A stretch of 64,000 nucleotides of DNA, taken from NCBI GenBank assembly GCA_946406115.1, contig OX291545.1, positions 11,670,001-11,734,000 on the forward strand, given 5' to 3'. Of the stretch, positions 50,701-57,169 are shown one piece after another. Made by a program: the position numbers and the translations under genes. Below the pieces are notes generated by a model. That model did no database searches, was not told the DNA's origin, and saw only the letters and a program-made list of their open reading frames with translations. How positions within the stretch are numbered: position 1 is the stretch's first letter; each line of letters opens with the position of its first letter. Source of the DNA: Apoda limacodes. Taxonomy: Eukaryota > Arthropoda > Insecta > Lepidoptera > Limacodidae.

Positions 50701-53700
50701 GTTTTTGGTTGATTCACTATCTGCGAAACAAAAGTTGACAAAAGTAAAAAGTATACCTAAATTGTGGTACTACTAATACCTATAGTTTTAAGAAGATAGA
50801 TGGATATTGATAGATCTTGTGGGCTTTTTCGTTGCTGTCACTTTAAAAAGTTCCTCCAAACAGCCCAACAAGGATATTCAACTAATCATGGTCCCTTTTT
50901 TATAGGAACTACTAGTACATGGTTAATTAGTTCTATAAAATCTCTCATGAGGCTATTTACGTTTACAAACATAAAACAAACTTCTTAAAATAATATTCAA
51001 AAAAATGGAATTGAATTAAATTAAAAGAAATTTGTAATTATATTTAAGTAATTTGCCCAAATAGCGTTAGCTCTCTATTTTTTAAATTTATTTAACCGAA
51101 TAAATAGCAAAGTAAATTACTGCGTCGAGTTCGTGTCCGCAAGGAACTCCTGCGCTCCGGCGGCGGGGTGTCGACTAGCTTGATCGCTGCGACGGCGTCG
51201 GCGACATCGGCGGCGGCGGCAGCGGGGCGCGGCGCGGCTGTCGGCGTGCGGCAGCAGACGGCGCACACGCGCGTACCCGCCTCGTTCACGAACGTGCAGT
51301 GCTCGCATTGCCAAGCCGTATCCGGCGCGTCTGGGGCAGGACCTAACGAATCCTTTTCTACCATTTCCTGTTTAAAAATAATGCGGTTAGTACGTAAGTT
51401 TGATCAGAAATTTATTAATTCGCTCAACGAGAAACTCTCTCTTGATACAACACTGCAAGTAACTTCGCAAAGTTACTTTTTTTAATTACACTAAACCCGT
51501 GCTTGGAAAATATTGGATTGGATTTGGGCCCTAATGCCTGATCAGAGTTGTTTAATTAATATAATTTTTTCATACATCCAAGAAGTCGCCTATTATCTGC
51601 ACTAAGTATGGTATGATAGATATGTTTCGAGTTGACTGAGAGTACCTGTGAGTTGGGTTCGTCTTGTCCGTCGCTCTCGGAGTCAGCGTCACTAGAGCAG
51701 GAGGGCGGCGGAGAGGGAGAGCGGGCTCGCGGGCGGCGGGAAGCACGCGATCGCACGCTGCCCGCGGGCGACGCAGCACGCGAAGCCGCTCGCGATGTCG
51801 CCCGCGACAAACTTCCACCACCCACTGCAACTTTATAAGATGCAATCATAGTCTCCCGTTTCGGCTACTGTGTGCGAACTGCTCTGGCCTCTCCACAAAA
51901 ACCGCGTGATTCGTGGTTACTTATACAATAAAAAAGCAAATGACGTGTTTATGTATACGGGCAAATGTGTGCGTAATCATCTATCTATGTTTGTTTATGA
52001 CCATAGAAATATGTTTTATATAGTACTTACCTCTTCTAGACGTCTGCGGCGTTCGTGGAGGGTGAGCATGCGGGTGTGCGTGAGGGTGCAGAGGCTGCAT
52101 GGGGTGAGGAGTACAACACGGCTGCGGCCAGGATGGAAAGTAGGGGTGGTGGAGATCGGCACAACTTCCATACCGCCACGCCCCTGTCGTCATCCCCGTG
52201 TTACATTGTACACACCCCGGGCATGCCCCTGCTGTCCCGCCTAATTCCAAAACGGAAGCACCCCTTCGCAACGGACGCCCCCAGTTTTGATTTTCGTTCG
52301 ATATGATTTCAGGTCCTTCCCACGCATCTGCAGCCATTCCCTATCATTCAGAAAAAAGGAAACAATCAGTTGTTTGTGATTAATACATATTAATATATAT
52401 TTCAGATGCAAGTACCGACTTGGTACGCTTTACATTTATAACTAAAAACTAGACCATAATAATACATAACAATTGATAGACGAAGCTCATTAGATACTAT
52501 ATTTTATGTGGCAATGTAGTTTAAAGTACTTAAAAAATTACACATAGTGTGATGTATTCGACTCGTTAAAACAACCAAGTGTGATGTGTCCGACTCATTA
52601 AAACAAACAAAATTAATCCAAACTCGAGGAGTTTTCTAGAAGCCACTGAAGAGTTCCACTTTCCACCACCTGGTTTCAACATCACATACTCTCTATAGAA
52701 CCGTATTATTGTATTGTCATCGATATTATAATCATATTGTACATTTGCATAGTTTTATATCAATACGACAGTTACAATATTGTTTAGTAGATTTCATATA
52801 TTATATATAGTCTAGTAGTAGTAGTAGTAAGGAATACTAACCACATTAGGAGTTATATTGTAACCCGCCAGCGATCCACGTTGACGCCCCCAGGTTGCCG
52901 AAAGGTGTCCCATCGTATTAGTCTGACCCTGAGTTTGTGAGACAGGAGTTGCGTGTATCGCGGGTCCTATGTGATGCACTGACGGAAGGTACGGCATGCT
53001 ACCGAGATGCGCTGCAGGCACTTTGTTCATATGATGAGGAGAAAGTTGGTGGTGGGTATGTGTAGGTGAATGATTGTTGAGTGTTACGGTAGGAGACTGG
53101 ATGTGTAGGCCTGGAACTACGTTTAGCGTCCCCAGTGTAGACCGCCGTTGATCTGGCGTGGCGAGCCTCGGACTGGCGCTAGATCTGTCGCCGCTTATCT
53201 GCATTAGAAACAATTTTAAAAAATCTTGTGAAACATGAACAAAACGTATGAAAATTTATTTGAAAACAAAAAACAACTATATGTAAAACAAGGTAAAAAG
53301 ATGTAAACAACATGGCGTCAAAAGCTGCAAATATAAATAGTTAAATGGATAAACATAATATGTAGTTAGGAAGGTTTGACTGCGTCTTCTTGTACAATGC
53401 TTAAAACTTTCTCTTTTTTAAAAGCAGATATGTTCCGTAGGTAAACTGCGAAAACGGAACCTTTTATATTTTCGGAATTTCTGTCTATCCGCTGATTCGT
53501 ATATCGCAGCGGTGTAATTCCGCAATCTCAGACAATTCTAAAAAGTGTGATGTTGCTTCCACCGGAGAACCCTAAGAGGAATGAACTCCCTGTTTTCCAT
53601 ATGCAAAATTAAAAAAGCAGTGATTGGATTTTTACTTAAAAACAATATTTTAATTTCATTTCGAAAAAGAATACAGGAAGTAGGTACATCGATTCTTGAT

Positions 53701-54193
53701 GCTAATAAATAAAAAAAACCCACACTTCTGGACCGAAAAGGCTACAGTAAATTCATATAATTGTCTGCTAGCTAGCTAGCTTTTCATTGCAGGATTGCTA
53801 TGGCTGTTTGATGTTAATTGTAATAAAGAAAACAATTCTCATTCGTCCAATTGAAAGCACAGAATAATTTGAAATTACAAGAACAAATGACATTCTTCTT
53901 CTGATACATTTTAATACTTTGACATAAAATAATATAAAATAGTTGTACATTTAGTTACTTTTATTAAACAACAGACTATTCTATGCATTCAATTTTGGTT
54001 TGCTACGAGACGTAATATTGCAATCTATCCATAAATACACCAAAAATACAGCCCACCAGCAATCGGGTAGGTAAAAATTATGCCTTGAATAGAATACCTT
54101 ATGTCTTCGCGGCGGAGGCACCGGCGGTGTCGCTTTTGGTGGCAACGGAGGCAGCTCAACTCGTGGTGAAGGTGAGGTCGGTAGTTGCAGTGC
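29541..54193 (-). CDS. lubel: RBR E3 ubiquitin ligase of the LUBEL/HOIP family (5' exons missing)
   Basis: Family members join ubiquitins head to tail (Met1 chains) and act in innate immune and NF-kB signalling. Eighteen exons join in phase: 54193-54098, 53198-52842, 52340-52031, 51824-51646, 51367-51121, 50720-50278, 49918-49793, 49618-49424, 49046-48690, 48320-48200, 48112-45294, 38213-38016, 37208-36981, 34663-34523, 33299-33148, 32398-32203, 30814-30672, 29892-29547, about 2,218 codons. Domains: NZF (51.2 kb), UBA-like helices (48.7-49.0 kb), RING1 (38.0/37.2 kb), IBR (34.5 kb), RING2 with active-site Cys (33.2/32.4 kb), LDD region (30.7/29.7 kb). The first exon here starts in phase 0 after an acceptor, so the N-terminus is missing. 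The end is either TGA at 29,541-29,543 or a splice at 29,547. Confidence 0.92.
29547..29892 (-). CDS. lubel: lubel exon: LDD helices, apparently two units
   Basis: Acceptor 'tgttgcag'. 115 codons. Unit one: [20 protein letters not shown] then [11 protein letters not shown]. Unit two: [20 protein letters not shown] then [15 protein letters not shown] has one such unit. After YAGMCAE the frame can either splice (gtatga) or read one Val codon to TGA at 29,541-29,543. YAGMC resembles the HAGLC that precedes unit one, which hints at a further exon. Confidence 0.88.
29987..30054 (-). mobile_element. tRNA-derived SINE head
   Basis: Reversed, shows an A-box (TGGTCTAGTGG) and B-box-like GGTTCGAGCCC at tRNA-like spacing, but the stems do not close as in a working tRNA. 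Lies in the last traced lubel intron. Confidence 0.5.
30309..30372 (-). mobile_element. tRNA-derived SINE head
   Basis: Reversed, contains 'cgggttcgattcccg' (B-box with T-arm) preceded by an A-box-like segment. Lubel intron. Confidence 0.5.
30672..30814 (-). CDS. lubel: lubel exon: start of LDD region
   Basis: Acceptor 'tctgacag' region ending at 30,815, donor 'gtatgt'. Encodes [14 protein letters not shown] to HAGLCK, joined in phase after LQTLLQ; matches the HOIP stretch between RING2 and the linear-ubiquitin-chain determining helices. Confidence 0.88.
31009..31409. mobile_element. 401-base MITE in a lubel intron
   Basis: Inverted ends: 'tagaccg' then 'acagtgacacaaaatattgg' and 'gtcatt' at 31,009-31,055, mirrored at 31,370-31,409 with few changes. 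Flanking TA dinucleotides fit a Tc1/mariner-type target, but this is not proven. No transposase inside. Confidence 0.85.
32058..32124 (-). mobile_element. tRNA-derived SINE head
   Basis: Reversed, 'gtgggttcgattcccgc' gives a T-arm with B-box; upstream bases resemble a D-arm. Lies just downstream (3') of the RING2 exon in the lubel intron. Confidence 0.5.
32203..32398 (-). CDS. lubel: lubel exon: RING2 with catalytic cysteine
   Basis: Acceptor 'gttttcag', donor 'gtttaa'. Reads [17 protein letters not shown]; the Cys codon at 32,389-32,391 corresponds to the HOIP thioester-forming cysteine. [14 protein letters not shown] follows, as in HOIP. All zinc ligands expected here are present, so the ligase should be active. 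Confidence 0.94.
32931..33109. repeat. Dispersed repeat, copy 1 (partner at 50,101-50,266)
   Basis: Shares 'gcgctcccgac'/'acgctcccgat', 'gtctttacata', 'gagctgt' and 'ctgtatgaatg' in the same order with 50,101-50,266. Both copies end close to a lubel exon border. Confidence 0.65.
33148..33299 (-). CDS. lubel: lubel exon: IBR end and start of RING2
   Basis: Acceptor 'ttgttgcag', donor 'gttaca'. [17 protein letters not shown] is the linker helix and [16 protein letters not shown] opens RING2. Ends after two bases of the Arg codon completed in the next exon. Confidence 0.92.
33381..33457. repeat. Dispersed repeat, copy 1 (partner at 49,963-50,035)
   Basis: 'ggccatttgccgccctcacc' and 'caccgcaccccgcat' match 49,963-50,035 in order. 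Confidence 0.6.
34251..34501 (+). mobile_element. 3' end of the dispersed LINE, with poly-A tail
   Basis: Plus-strand copy of the end of the 27.7 kb LINE: 'tcccgcgaacgct', 'gagctccctgccaaggtttt', 'gggtcggcaacgcgcgag' and the 'aggcggacc' tail, ending in about 20 A. The long A-run suggests a fairly recent insertion. Lubel intron, opposite strand. Confidence 0.88.
34523..34663 (-). CDS. lubel: lubel exon: IBR domain, first part
   Basis: Acceptor 'tcctgcag', donor 'gtgaga'. 47 codons with [22 protein letters not shown] and CANCRKP, the paired Cys ligands of the in-between-RING domain. Confidence 0.92.
35284..35515 (+). mobile_element. Short interspersed repeats ('gcccgcggtt' type), two partial copies
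   Basis: Two successive partial copies of the repeat at 13,828-13,956 ('cccgcggtttcacccgcccc' and 'cccgcggttccacgcgcccc'), followed at 35,606-35,752 by its usual end 'ataatattagtatggg'. A LINE tail is inserted between them. Confidence 0.65.
35521..35603 (+). mobile_element. LINE tail nested in the short repeat
   Basis: 'tatggtgacagcttaccatc', 'aggcggaccgtaagc' and 'caccttagtggtata' with an A-run, same family as 34,251-34,501. Confidence 0.75.
35755..36235 (-). mobile_element. LINE fragment around the start of reverse transcriptase
   Basis: Read on the minus strand: TWNVINSKT near 36,220, [19 protein letters not shown] near 36,150, then [11 protein letters not shown] near 35,900 and, after shifts, [17 protein letters not shown] near 35,800. 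FRPISI is the RT motif that follows the endonuclease in jockey/CR1 elements. Broken by stops; lies in a lubel intron. Confidence 0.8.
36776..36935. mobile_element. MITE-like fragment ('gttccgtacc' family)
   Basis: 'gttccgtaccc' at 36,783 and 'ggtacggaaccctcgatgcg' with 'gagtccaactcg' at 36,889-36,918 are hallmarks of the family at 38,676-39,236. It ends about 45 bases from the RING1 exon border. Confidence 0.6.
36981..37208 (-). CDS. lubel: lubel exon: rest of RING1
   Basis: Acceptor 'ttgttag', donor 'gtcact'. 76 codons. [14 protein letters not shown] and [11 protein letters not shown] give the remaining RING1 ligands; the helical [14 protein letters not shown] follows as in HOIP. Confidence 0.92.
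37611..37665 (-). mobile_element. LINE tail, minus strand
   Basis: 'taataccactaagttggc' and 'ggtctacctgatg' are the reversed tail of the dispersed LINE family. Lubel intron. Confidence 0.65.
38016..38213 (-). CDS. lubel: lubel exon: pre-RING helices and first RING1 cysteines
   Basis: Acceptor 'tttatcag', donor 'gtatgt'. 66 codons, [10 protein letters not shown] to RYPEHE. The CELC pair supplies the first two zinc ligands of RING1. Confidence 0.88.
38676..39236. mobile_element. Inverted-repeat element of about 560 bases
   Basis: Left end 'aaaaaaccggtcaagtgtg' and right end 'cacacttggccggttttta' are reverse complements with one or two changes. Inside are two copies of a 'taagcggt...cccat' block with 'tttaatatcgttt'-like words. 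Fragments of the family occur at 11,625, 17,590 and 36,776. Confidence 0.75.
39237..40516. other. Lubel intron, nothing recognised
   Basis: No exon-like frame found on the minus strand. The 79-codon frame at 39,871-40,110 (-) lacks splice sites that would fit the lubel phase and has no motif. Confidence 0.4.
40517..40753. repeat. Imperfect inverted repeat of about 240 bases
   Basis: 'ggcaaaaagcctcgattttt' at 40,530 and 'aaaaatcgagggtttttgcc' at 40,727-40,746 pair with few changes. It abuts the transposase gene on its left and may be its 5' end or a separate MITE. Confidence 0.55.
40773..43520 (+). pseudogene. DDE_Tnp_4-like transposase, copy 2, with one stop and one frameshift
   Basis: DNA transposase inserted in the largest lubel intron, opposite strand. 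Exon 1 ends at 40,922 (donor gtaagt) and exon 2 starts at 41,567 (acceptor 'gttacag'), in phase. Exon 1 gives CLRCG and exon 2 CYICHAC, together a four-Cys zinc site like a ZAD. Then [15 protein letters not shown], a helical region, and the catalytic core: Asp in IIIFDGTY (42,415), Asp in FILDRGF (42,652) and Glu in VVEVVNGRF (42,800). The end [16 protein letters not shown] (about 43,370-43,420) is SWIM-like. Breaks: TGA at 42,428-42,430 right after the first catalytic block, and a frame change near 42,775-42,783. PIF/Harbinger relatives share the DDE core. The start codon is not certain. Confidence 0.85.
43580..43880 (-). mobile_element. LINE 3' UTR-like repeat fragment
   Basis: 'catagtccacgtgctggcct' and 'agtgcggattggcgga' followed by 'tgctctccgaagcacgaagg' is a frequent lepidopteran repeat; its first part is the reverse of the kind at 16,690-16,720. 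Confidence 0.55.
44258..44293 (-). mobile_element. LINE fragment, minus strand
   Basis: 'gcctatggacgcttgcaaca' matches 27,742-27,762. A short relic of the dispersed LINE tail. Confidence 0.55.
44403..44885. repeat. Inverted repeat arms flanking a GTGC microsatellite
   Basis: The left arm (44,403-44,491) is the reverse complement of 44,805-44,885 ('aagaatattttcttgtttca' and flanks). Between them lies a run of GTGC units at about 44,688-44,735. The copy at 45,013 onward matches the left arm even better than 44,826 does. Confidence 0.75.
44826..45206. repeat. Tandem duplication, two units of about 187-194 bases
   Basis: Unit 1 (44,826-45,012) and unit 2 (45,013-45,206) are nearly identical, both from 'ttttcttgtttcatactttt' to 'tttagctacctg'. 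Differences cluster in the first 60 bases. It ends 88 bases from the lubel giant exon border. Confidence 0.88.
45294..48112 (-). CDS. lubel: lubel giant exon: 939-codon disordered linker with 20-residue repeats
   Basis: Acceptor 'acatttcag', donor 'gtacga'. The single 2,819-base exon is rich in Asn, Ser, Asp, Glu and Thr, with few hydrophobic clusters, so it is likely disordered. Four perfect-length 60-base units at about 45,984-46,223 encode ISETNDV-type repeats. The last 160 residues change to Lys/Pro-rich ([16 protein letters not shown]) and then [12 protein letters not shown] before LPPPPPL. It ends [10 protein letters not shown] and splices to the RBR exons. Confidence 0.9.
45984..46223 (-). 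repeat. Four in-frame 60-base tandem repeats in the lubel giant exon
   Basis: The word 'tttctgat' recurs at exactly 60-base spacing (46,013; 46,073; 46,133; 46,193). Each unit encodes a DDxxISETNDVxTVMxNAS-like 20-residue block. Confidence 0.9.
48200..48320 (-). CDS. lubel: lubel exon: short linker
   Basis: Acceptor 'attgcag', donor 'gtaatc'. 40 codons plus one base, [10 protein letters not shown] to STRRLR, joining the UBA-like exon to the giant exon in phase. Confidence 0.75.
48690..49046 (-). CDS. lubel: lubel exon: UBA-like helical domain
   Basis: Acceptor 'ttcatag', donor 'gtaacc'. 119 codons. The order [21 protein letters not shown], then [19 protein letters not shown] and [10 protein letters not shown] parallels the HOIP region that binds the HOIL-1L UBL. 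In insects the partner is uncertain. Confidence 0.85.
49424..49618 (-). CDS. lubel: lubel exon: Arg-rich segment with Trp
   Basis: Acceptor 'aattatag', donor 'gttaca'. 65 codons, [10 protein letters not shown] to SAYYGSE, with [14 protein letters not shown]. No known domain. Confidence 0.75.
49793..49918 (-). CDS. lubel: lubel exon: Arg/Ser-rich segment
   Basis: Acceptor 'ttttgcag', donor 'gtgagc'. 42 codons, [10 protein letters not shown] to SSETR, strongly basic with SR dipeptides. Confidence 0.8.
49963..50035. repeat. Dispersed repeat, copy 2 (partner at 33,381-33,457)
   Basis: See partner: 'cccccctccctt', 'aatacctaaccgcacccc' in the same order. Lubel intron. Confidence 0.6.
50101..50266. 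repeat. Dispersed repeat, copy 2 (partner at 32,931-33,109)
   Basis: 'gcgagcgctcccgac', 'gtctttacatagggcc' and 'ccgactgtatgaatg' match the partner. It ends 12 bases from the lubel exon at 50,278. Confidence 0.65.
50278..50720 (-). CDS. lubel: lubel exon: repeated S/T-x-SPP motifs
   Basis: Acceptor 'tttcgcag', donor 'gtaaac'. 147 codons with five spaced copies of a G-x-S-P-P motif ([40 protein letters not shown]). They look like proline-directed phosphorylation or SH3/WW-binding sites; this is inference. Confidence 0.85.
51121..51367 (-). CDS. lubel: lubel exon: NZF-type zinc finger
   Basis: Acceptor 'aaacag', donor 'gtaatt' (weak but phase-correct). Contains [20 protein letters not shown], i.e. 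W-x-C-x2-C-x3-N-x6-C-x2-C, the ubiquitin-binding NZF pattern found in HOIP and LUBEL. An Ala/Arg-rich linker follows. Confidence 0.88.
51646..51824 (-). CDS. lubel: lubel exon: Arg/Ser-rich segment
   Basis: Phase requires the acceptor 'gttgcag' at 51,825-51,826; starting further upstream is blocked by an in-frame TAG. Donor 'gtactc'. Encodes [18 protein letters not shown] repeats and an acidic serine end ([10 protein letters not shown]). Confidence 0.7.
52031..52340 (-). CDS. lubel: lubel exon: Trp/Cys/His-rich low-complexity segment
   Basis: Acceptor 'atgatag', donor 'gtaagt' (consensus). 103 codons plus one base, GMAADAWEG to TPQTSRR. Includes the His-Pro run [10 protein letters not shown]. 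Some Cys pairs (CPGC, CVQC) are close together but do not make a known finger. Confidence 0.75.
52842..53198 (-). CDS. lubel: lubel exon: His/Ser/Thr/Pro-rich disordered segment
   Basis: Acceptor 'aatgcag', donor 'gttagt'. 119 codons starting [10 protein letters not shown] and ending NITPNV. Many His and Pro, no fold recognised. Confidence 0.75.
54098..54193 (-). CDS. lubel: lubel exon: proline-rich segment
   Basis: Acceptor 'ttacaag', donor 'gtattc'. 32 codons, [10 protein letters not shown] to PPPRRHK, dominated by PPxPP-type runs. Most 5' exon found; upstream exons must exist. Confidence 0.7.
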
Positions 54194-55036
54194 CTTGTAA
54201 GTACAAACATTACAATATACACGATGAGTTAATTAGTAAAGATAATATCCTAAATAAATAACTTCGACGATAAATAGAACAGGGATGAAAAGCAATTGCT
54301 TTAGATGGTTGCCTCTTTGACTGGTATTTTGCGAGAGTGTGTAAGTGTTCCTATAAGTCGACGTATGTAAACACTTATCACTATCATAAAACAAACTAAT
54401 AATAAAATGTATTTGTTTAGTATTTAAGTATTTTTATTTTATTTTATTTGTACAACTTACATGGTTTTAAGGTAAGTGTATTTTTGACTAACACACTATG
54501 GACCACGGTCTGAAATAACCATTTATTATTTTTATTAAACCGCAGAACTATATTAACTAAATTTTAATATATATATCGGCTTAGAAAAAACTTAACTATT
54601 AGGTAGGTAGTAGGTACTTATTTGCCAAAATGAGGAGCTTATTTGCAACAGTCTCGAGTACCTACCCCAGACTGCAATTCGAAAGAAATGCAAGTAGGTC
54701 TTACCTCTAGAGACCCGTGAAACCTACCTACAACCCAGGCCAATTTGCGTAAGTACCTACTAAAAAAAATTTTTGAGCGTATAAAAATGTTGTCTTGGCG
54801 CCAACCATGAGTAATGTACGGTACGGTATCGCCCCGTAGGCACAAACATATAATAGATGAAGATTTTCATAGAGCAGTTGGTAATCATTCTACACTAGAT
54901 CCCTGTGTGGATTAGTCACACTAGTAGTAGGGAGGTACGGGAACTGGCTCAACTTTGAGGGGGCCTGTGAGGGGGTTATTGGGGGCCCGCGAAAAAGCTC
55001 TCTACACACTCGCGGATCATATGTGAATCAACTTTA
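54194..55036. other. Non-coding stretch upstream of the first traced lubel exon
   Basis: No exon recognised. A G-rich patch at 54,955-54,995 with the palindromic words 'gggcccgcg' precedes the minisatellite. Confidence 0.4.
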
Positions 55037-55246
55037 TTCGCGGTCTAATTATTTTAATTCGCGGTCCAATTACTTTAATTCGCGTGTGGATCTATTTTAT
55101 TCGCGGTCTAATTATTTTAATTCGCGTGTGGATCAATTTTATTCGCGGTCTCATTATTTTCATTCGCGTGTGGATCAACTTTGTTCGCGATCTAATTATT
55201 TTAATTCGCGGTCCAATTATTTTAATTCGCGTGTGGATCAACTTTA
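55037..55246. repeat. Minisatellite: ten 21-base modules of two alternating types
   Basis: Every module starts with 'ttcgcg'. Type A is 'ttcgcggtctaattatttta' plus one A; type B is 'ttcgcgtgtggatcaacttt' plus one A. The order is A A B A B A B A A B, then a broken unit from 55,247. Because 21 is a multiple of three, all frames stay open and produce false ORFs on both strands. Confidence 0.95.
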
Positions 55247-55269
55247 TTCGCGGTTCTATGAAATGTTCT

Positions 55270-55860
55270 GCGTGCAGTGTCAACAATGGTTTTTAACAAC
55301 AATAGATAATTCATTATTTAGTTTCTTTCAGTTTCTTTTATCTACGAGGTTTAATTTTTTGTAAGTCTCTGTGGGTAGCAACGATTTCAATGAATTGTAA
55401 TAACAATAAGACGTTGATTTATTTCTTAAATGCCGTGGGAGGTCCCTGCTAACAGGTTGATACATGTTTTACTACGAAGAGGCGTCATCTTTAGAAAATT
55501 TTTCAATTGAAATTATTTATTTAAGCTCTGTGACAAGCAAATACAGCTACTTACAATGCCAATATGGATTGTGATAACAAAAGATAACTTATTGTTTGGT
55601 GTCCTTTATTTTGAACTTAAGCTTTAAAATTAAACGGCAGATTATTTCTTCAATGCACTTCCGAGGAGGTCTGTTAACAATTAGACACATGTTATCTATA
55701 GAAATATTTTCTATTAAAAATATTTATTTAAGCTCTTCGTCATGCAAACATTCCGATACCAGGTACTTACAATGCCAATATGAATTGAGTGATAACAATA
55801 GATGGCTTATTGTTTAGTTTTTTTTTTCCGACGTTGATTCATATCGTGTGAGGTCTCTGT
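55270..55860. repeat. Degenerate tandem repeat, period about 216 bases
   Basis: 'ttacaatgccaatatg' at 55,551 and 55,767 (216 apart), 'tatttaagctct' at about 55,517 and 55,725, and 'cttattgttt' after each define two clear units. A more diverged start of the same motif ('acaacaatagataattcatt') is seen at 55,298. No coding content. Confidence 0.75.
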
Positions 55861-55902
55861 CATATCCTGTTGGAACACGCAAAGACATGTAGGCTATAAC
55901 CA

Positions 55903-55941
55903 TATATATAAGGAACCACAGTAAAATTCACACTGCAGTCT
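55903..55941 (+). promoter_or_regulatory. TATA box and initiator of the small two-exon gene
   Basis: 'tatatata' at 55,903-55,910 is followed about 30 bases later by 'gcagtct' at 55,935-55,941, an arthropod initiator-like sequence. The ATG at 55,996 lies about 60 bases further on. Confidence 0.6.
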
Positions 55942-55995
55942 TATTCGTGAGTTTCAAAGTTATACCTACAGTGTTTTGTGTTCATATTCCATCAA

Positions 55996-57063
55996 ATGGA
56001 GGTAAGTTTAATTACTTAATTTTCTCGATAGTGTATGTTTTATTGTTTTTTCATAATGTATGTGTGTAATTGTTTTATTATTGTCCTGTTTGGTCAAATG
56101 GTTAGTGCAGCTAACTGCGGAGCCAAGGGTCACGGGTTCGAATCCCACAAGGAGCAGGTGTTTTTTGTGATGATTAAACATTTGTTACTGAATCATGGAT
56201 GTTGTTTATATGTAGTCTATGTACTGATATTCTATGGTTGTTGTTTCTGGTTACCATAACACAAGTTTAATACTTAGCTTGGGGTCGGAACCATCTATGT
56301 GTATACGTTTATGTATATTATTTTATAACGGTATTACATAATTAGCGTCTAACCAATAGTTAAAGTACTGAGTTCCAATATTATTATTTTTTTTCTCTTA
56401 TGTGCTTGTAACAGCAATTAATGTGTGTTAGTATATTATTCAATCGAATCAAATAGTGAAGTTTGTTTGTTTATTGTTCTTTAACCCAGCAATAGAGATT
56501 ATTAGCACTATAAGGAAATTTTATTAATACAATTTTATTAATTTCATTTTTATTAACTTATTGTTTTATAATTTTTATTGTTCCAGCCTTTATCCCCGGA
56601 AAATTATACGTTAAAAAATTATTACTTTCCTTTGGATATGAGTCAAGAAGAAACTAAAGACTGTACTATTCAAAAAAATTTGAAAAGCACAACAAAGCGG
56701 AATATCAAAAGTATTGACGCATTTTTTGAAAATCCTAAGAAAAGAAAATCTCAAGCAAAGTCTTCGTGTGTCAGTCAAGGCAATGAAAATGGAATCTCTT
56801 ATATTTCTACCAATAATGACGACACAACGTCTGCAAGTCACCTATTAAAAATTGAAATATATAATATGAAAAAGATAAAGGACATACCAGCTGAAGATCA
56901 TTGGAAATACGCAGACTTAAAAGTTAAATATTATACACAATCACATGACGACCAGCATTATCTAAGTACCCGGGATTCCATATATAATATTACAAAACAA
57001 ATAGCAATGAACTGTGATTGTAAAAAGTTCTTCATTGAAACTAAAGATAAGCGGGGATATTAA
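55996..57063 (+). CDS. Small two-exon gene of unknown function with nuclear-signal and PIP-like motif
   Basis: Exon 1 is ATGGAG (55,996-56,001) directly before a consensus gtaagt; exon 2 is 56,587-57,063 after 'tattgttccag', in phase, giving 160 residues. Around residues 42-56 the protein has SIDAFF followed by PKKRK. SIDAFF resembles a PCNA-binding box without its leading Gln, and PKKRK is a classical nuclear signal. The C-terminal third is mixed charged (EDHWKYADLKVKYYT) and ends CDCKKFF to RGY. I do not recognise the family. It lies divergently beside the Polinton-like block and could be an accessory gene of that element or a host gene. The intron holds a tRNA-like SINE head. Confidence 0.55.
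56088..56157 (+). mobile_element. tRNA-derived SINE head
   Basis: A-box-like TGGTTAGTGCA and B-box GGTTCGAATCC at tRNA spacing, with weakly paired ends. Not a convincing functional tRNA. Sits in the intron of the small gene. Confidence 0.55.
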
Positions 57064-57169
57064 TTTCATTCATTCATTTACAACTTCTTAACATTACTTA
57101 ACAGAGAACGCCAAAGCTTAAAAACAACAATAGATTTACCCCCACGCTTCATTCAATAACAAGTAGCCA

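Noticed and set aside
50270..50776. 168-codon plus-strand ORF
   Set aside because: Antisense of the lubel exon 50,278-50,720, whose splice sites, phase and motifs are consistent.
51824..51849. Start of the lubel exon at 51,849 or further upstream
   Set aside because: Phase from the previous exon requires two leading bases, and the upstream frame meets a TAG; the acceptor ending at 51,825 is the one that fits.
54639..54845. 68-codon minus-strand ORF as an upstream lubel exon
   Set aside because: No acceptor/donor pair giving the needed phase was seen, and the composition is unlike the neighbouring exons.
55037..55246. CRISPR-like array
   Set aside because: The modules are directly abutting with no variable spacers, and the genome is an insect's.
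55023..55364. 113-codon plus-strand ORF and matching minus-strand ORF with seven-residue repeats
   Set aside because: All frames are open only because the 21-base minisatellite modules lack stops; there is no start context or flanking coding sequence.
56088..56157. Functional tRNA gene
   Set aside because: A- and B-boxes are present but acceptor and anticodon stems do not pair well; a SINE head is more likely. The same applies at 29,987, 30,309 and 32,058.
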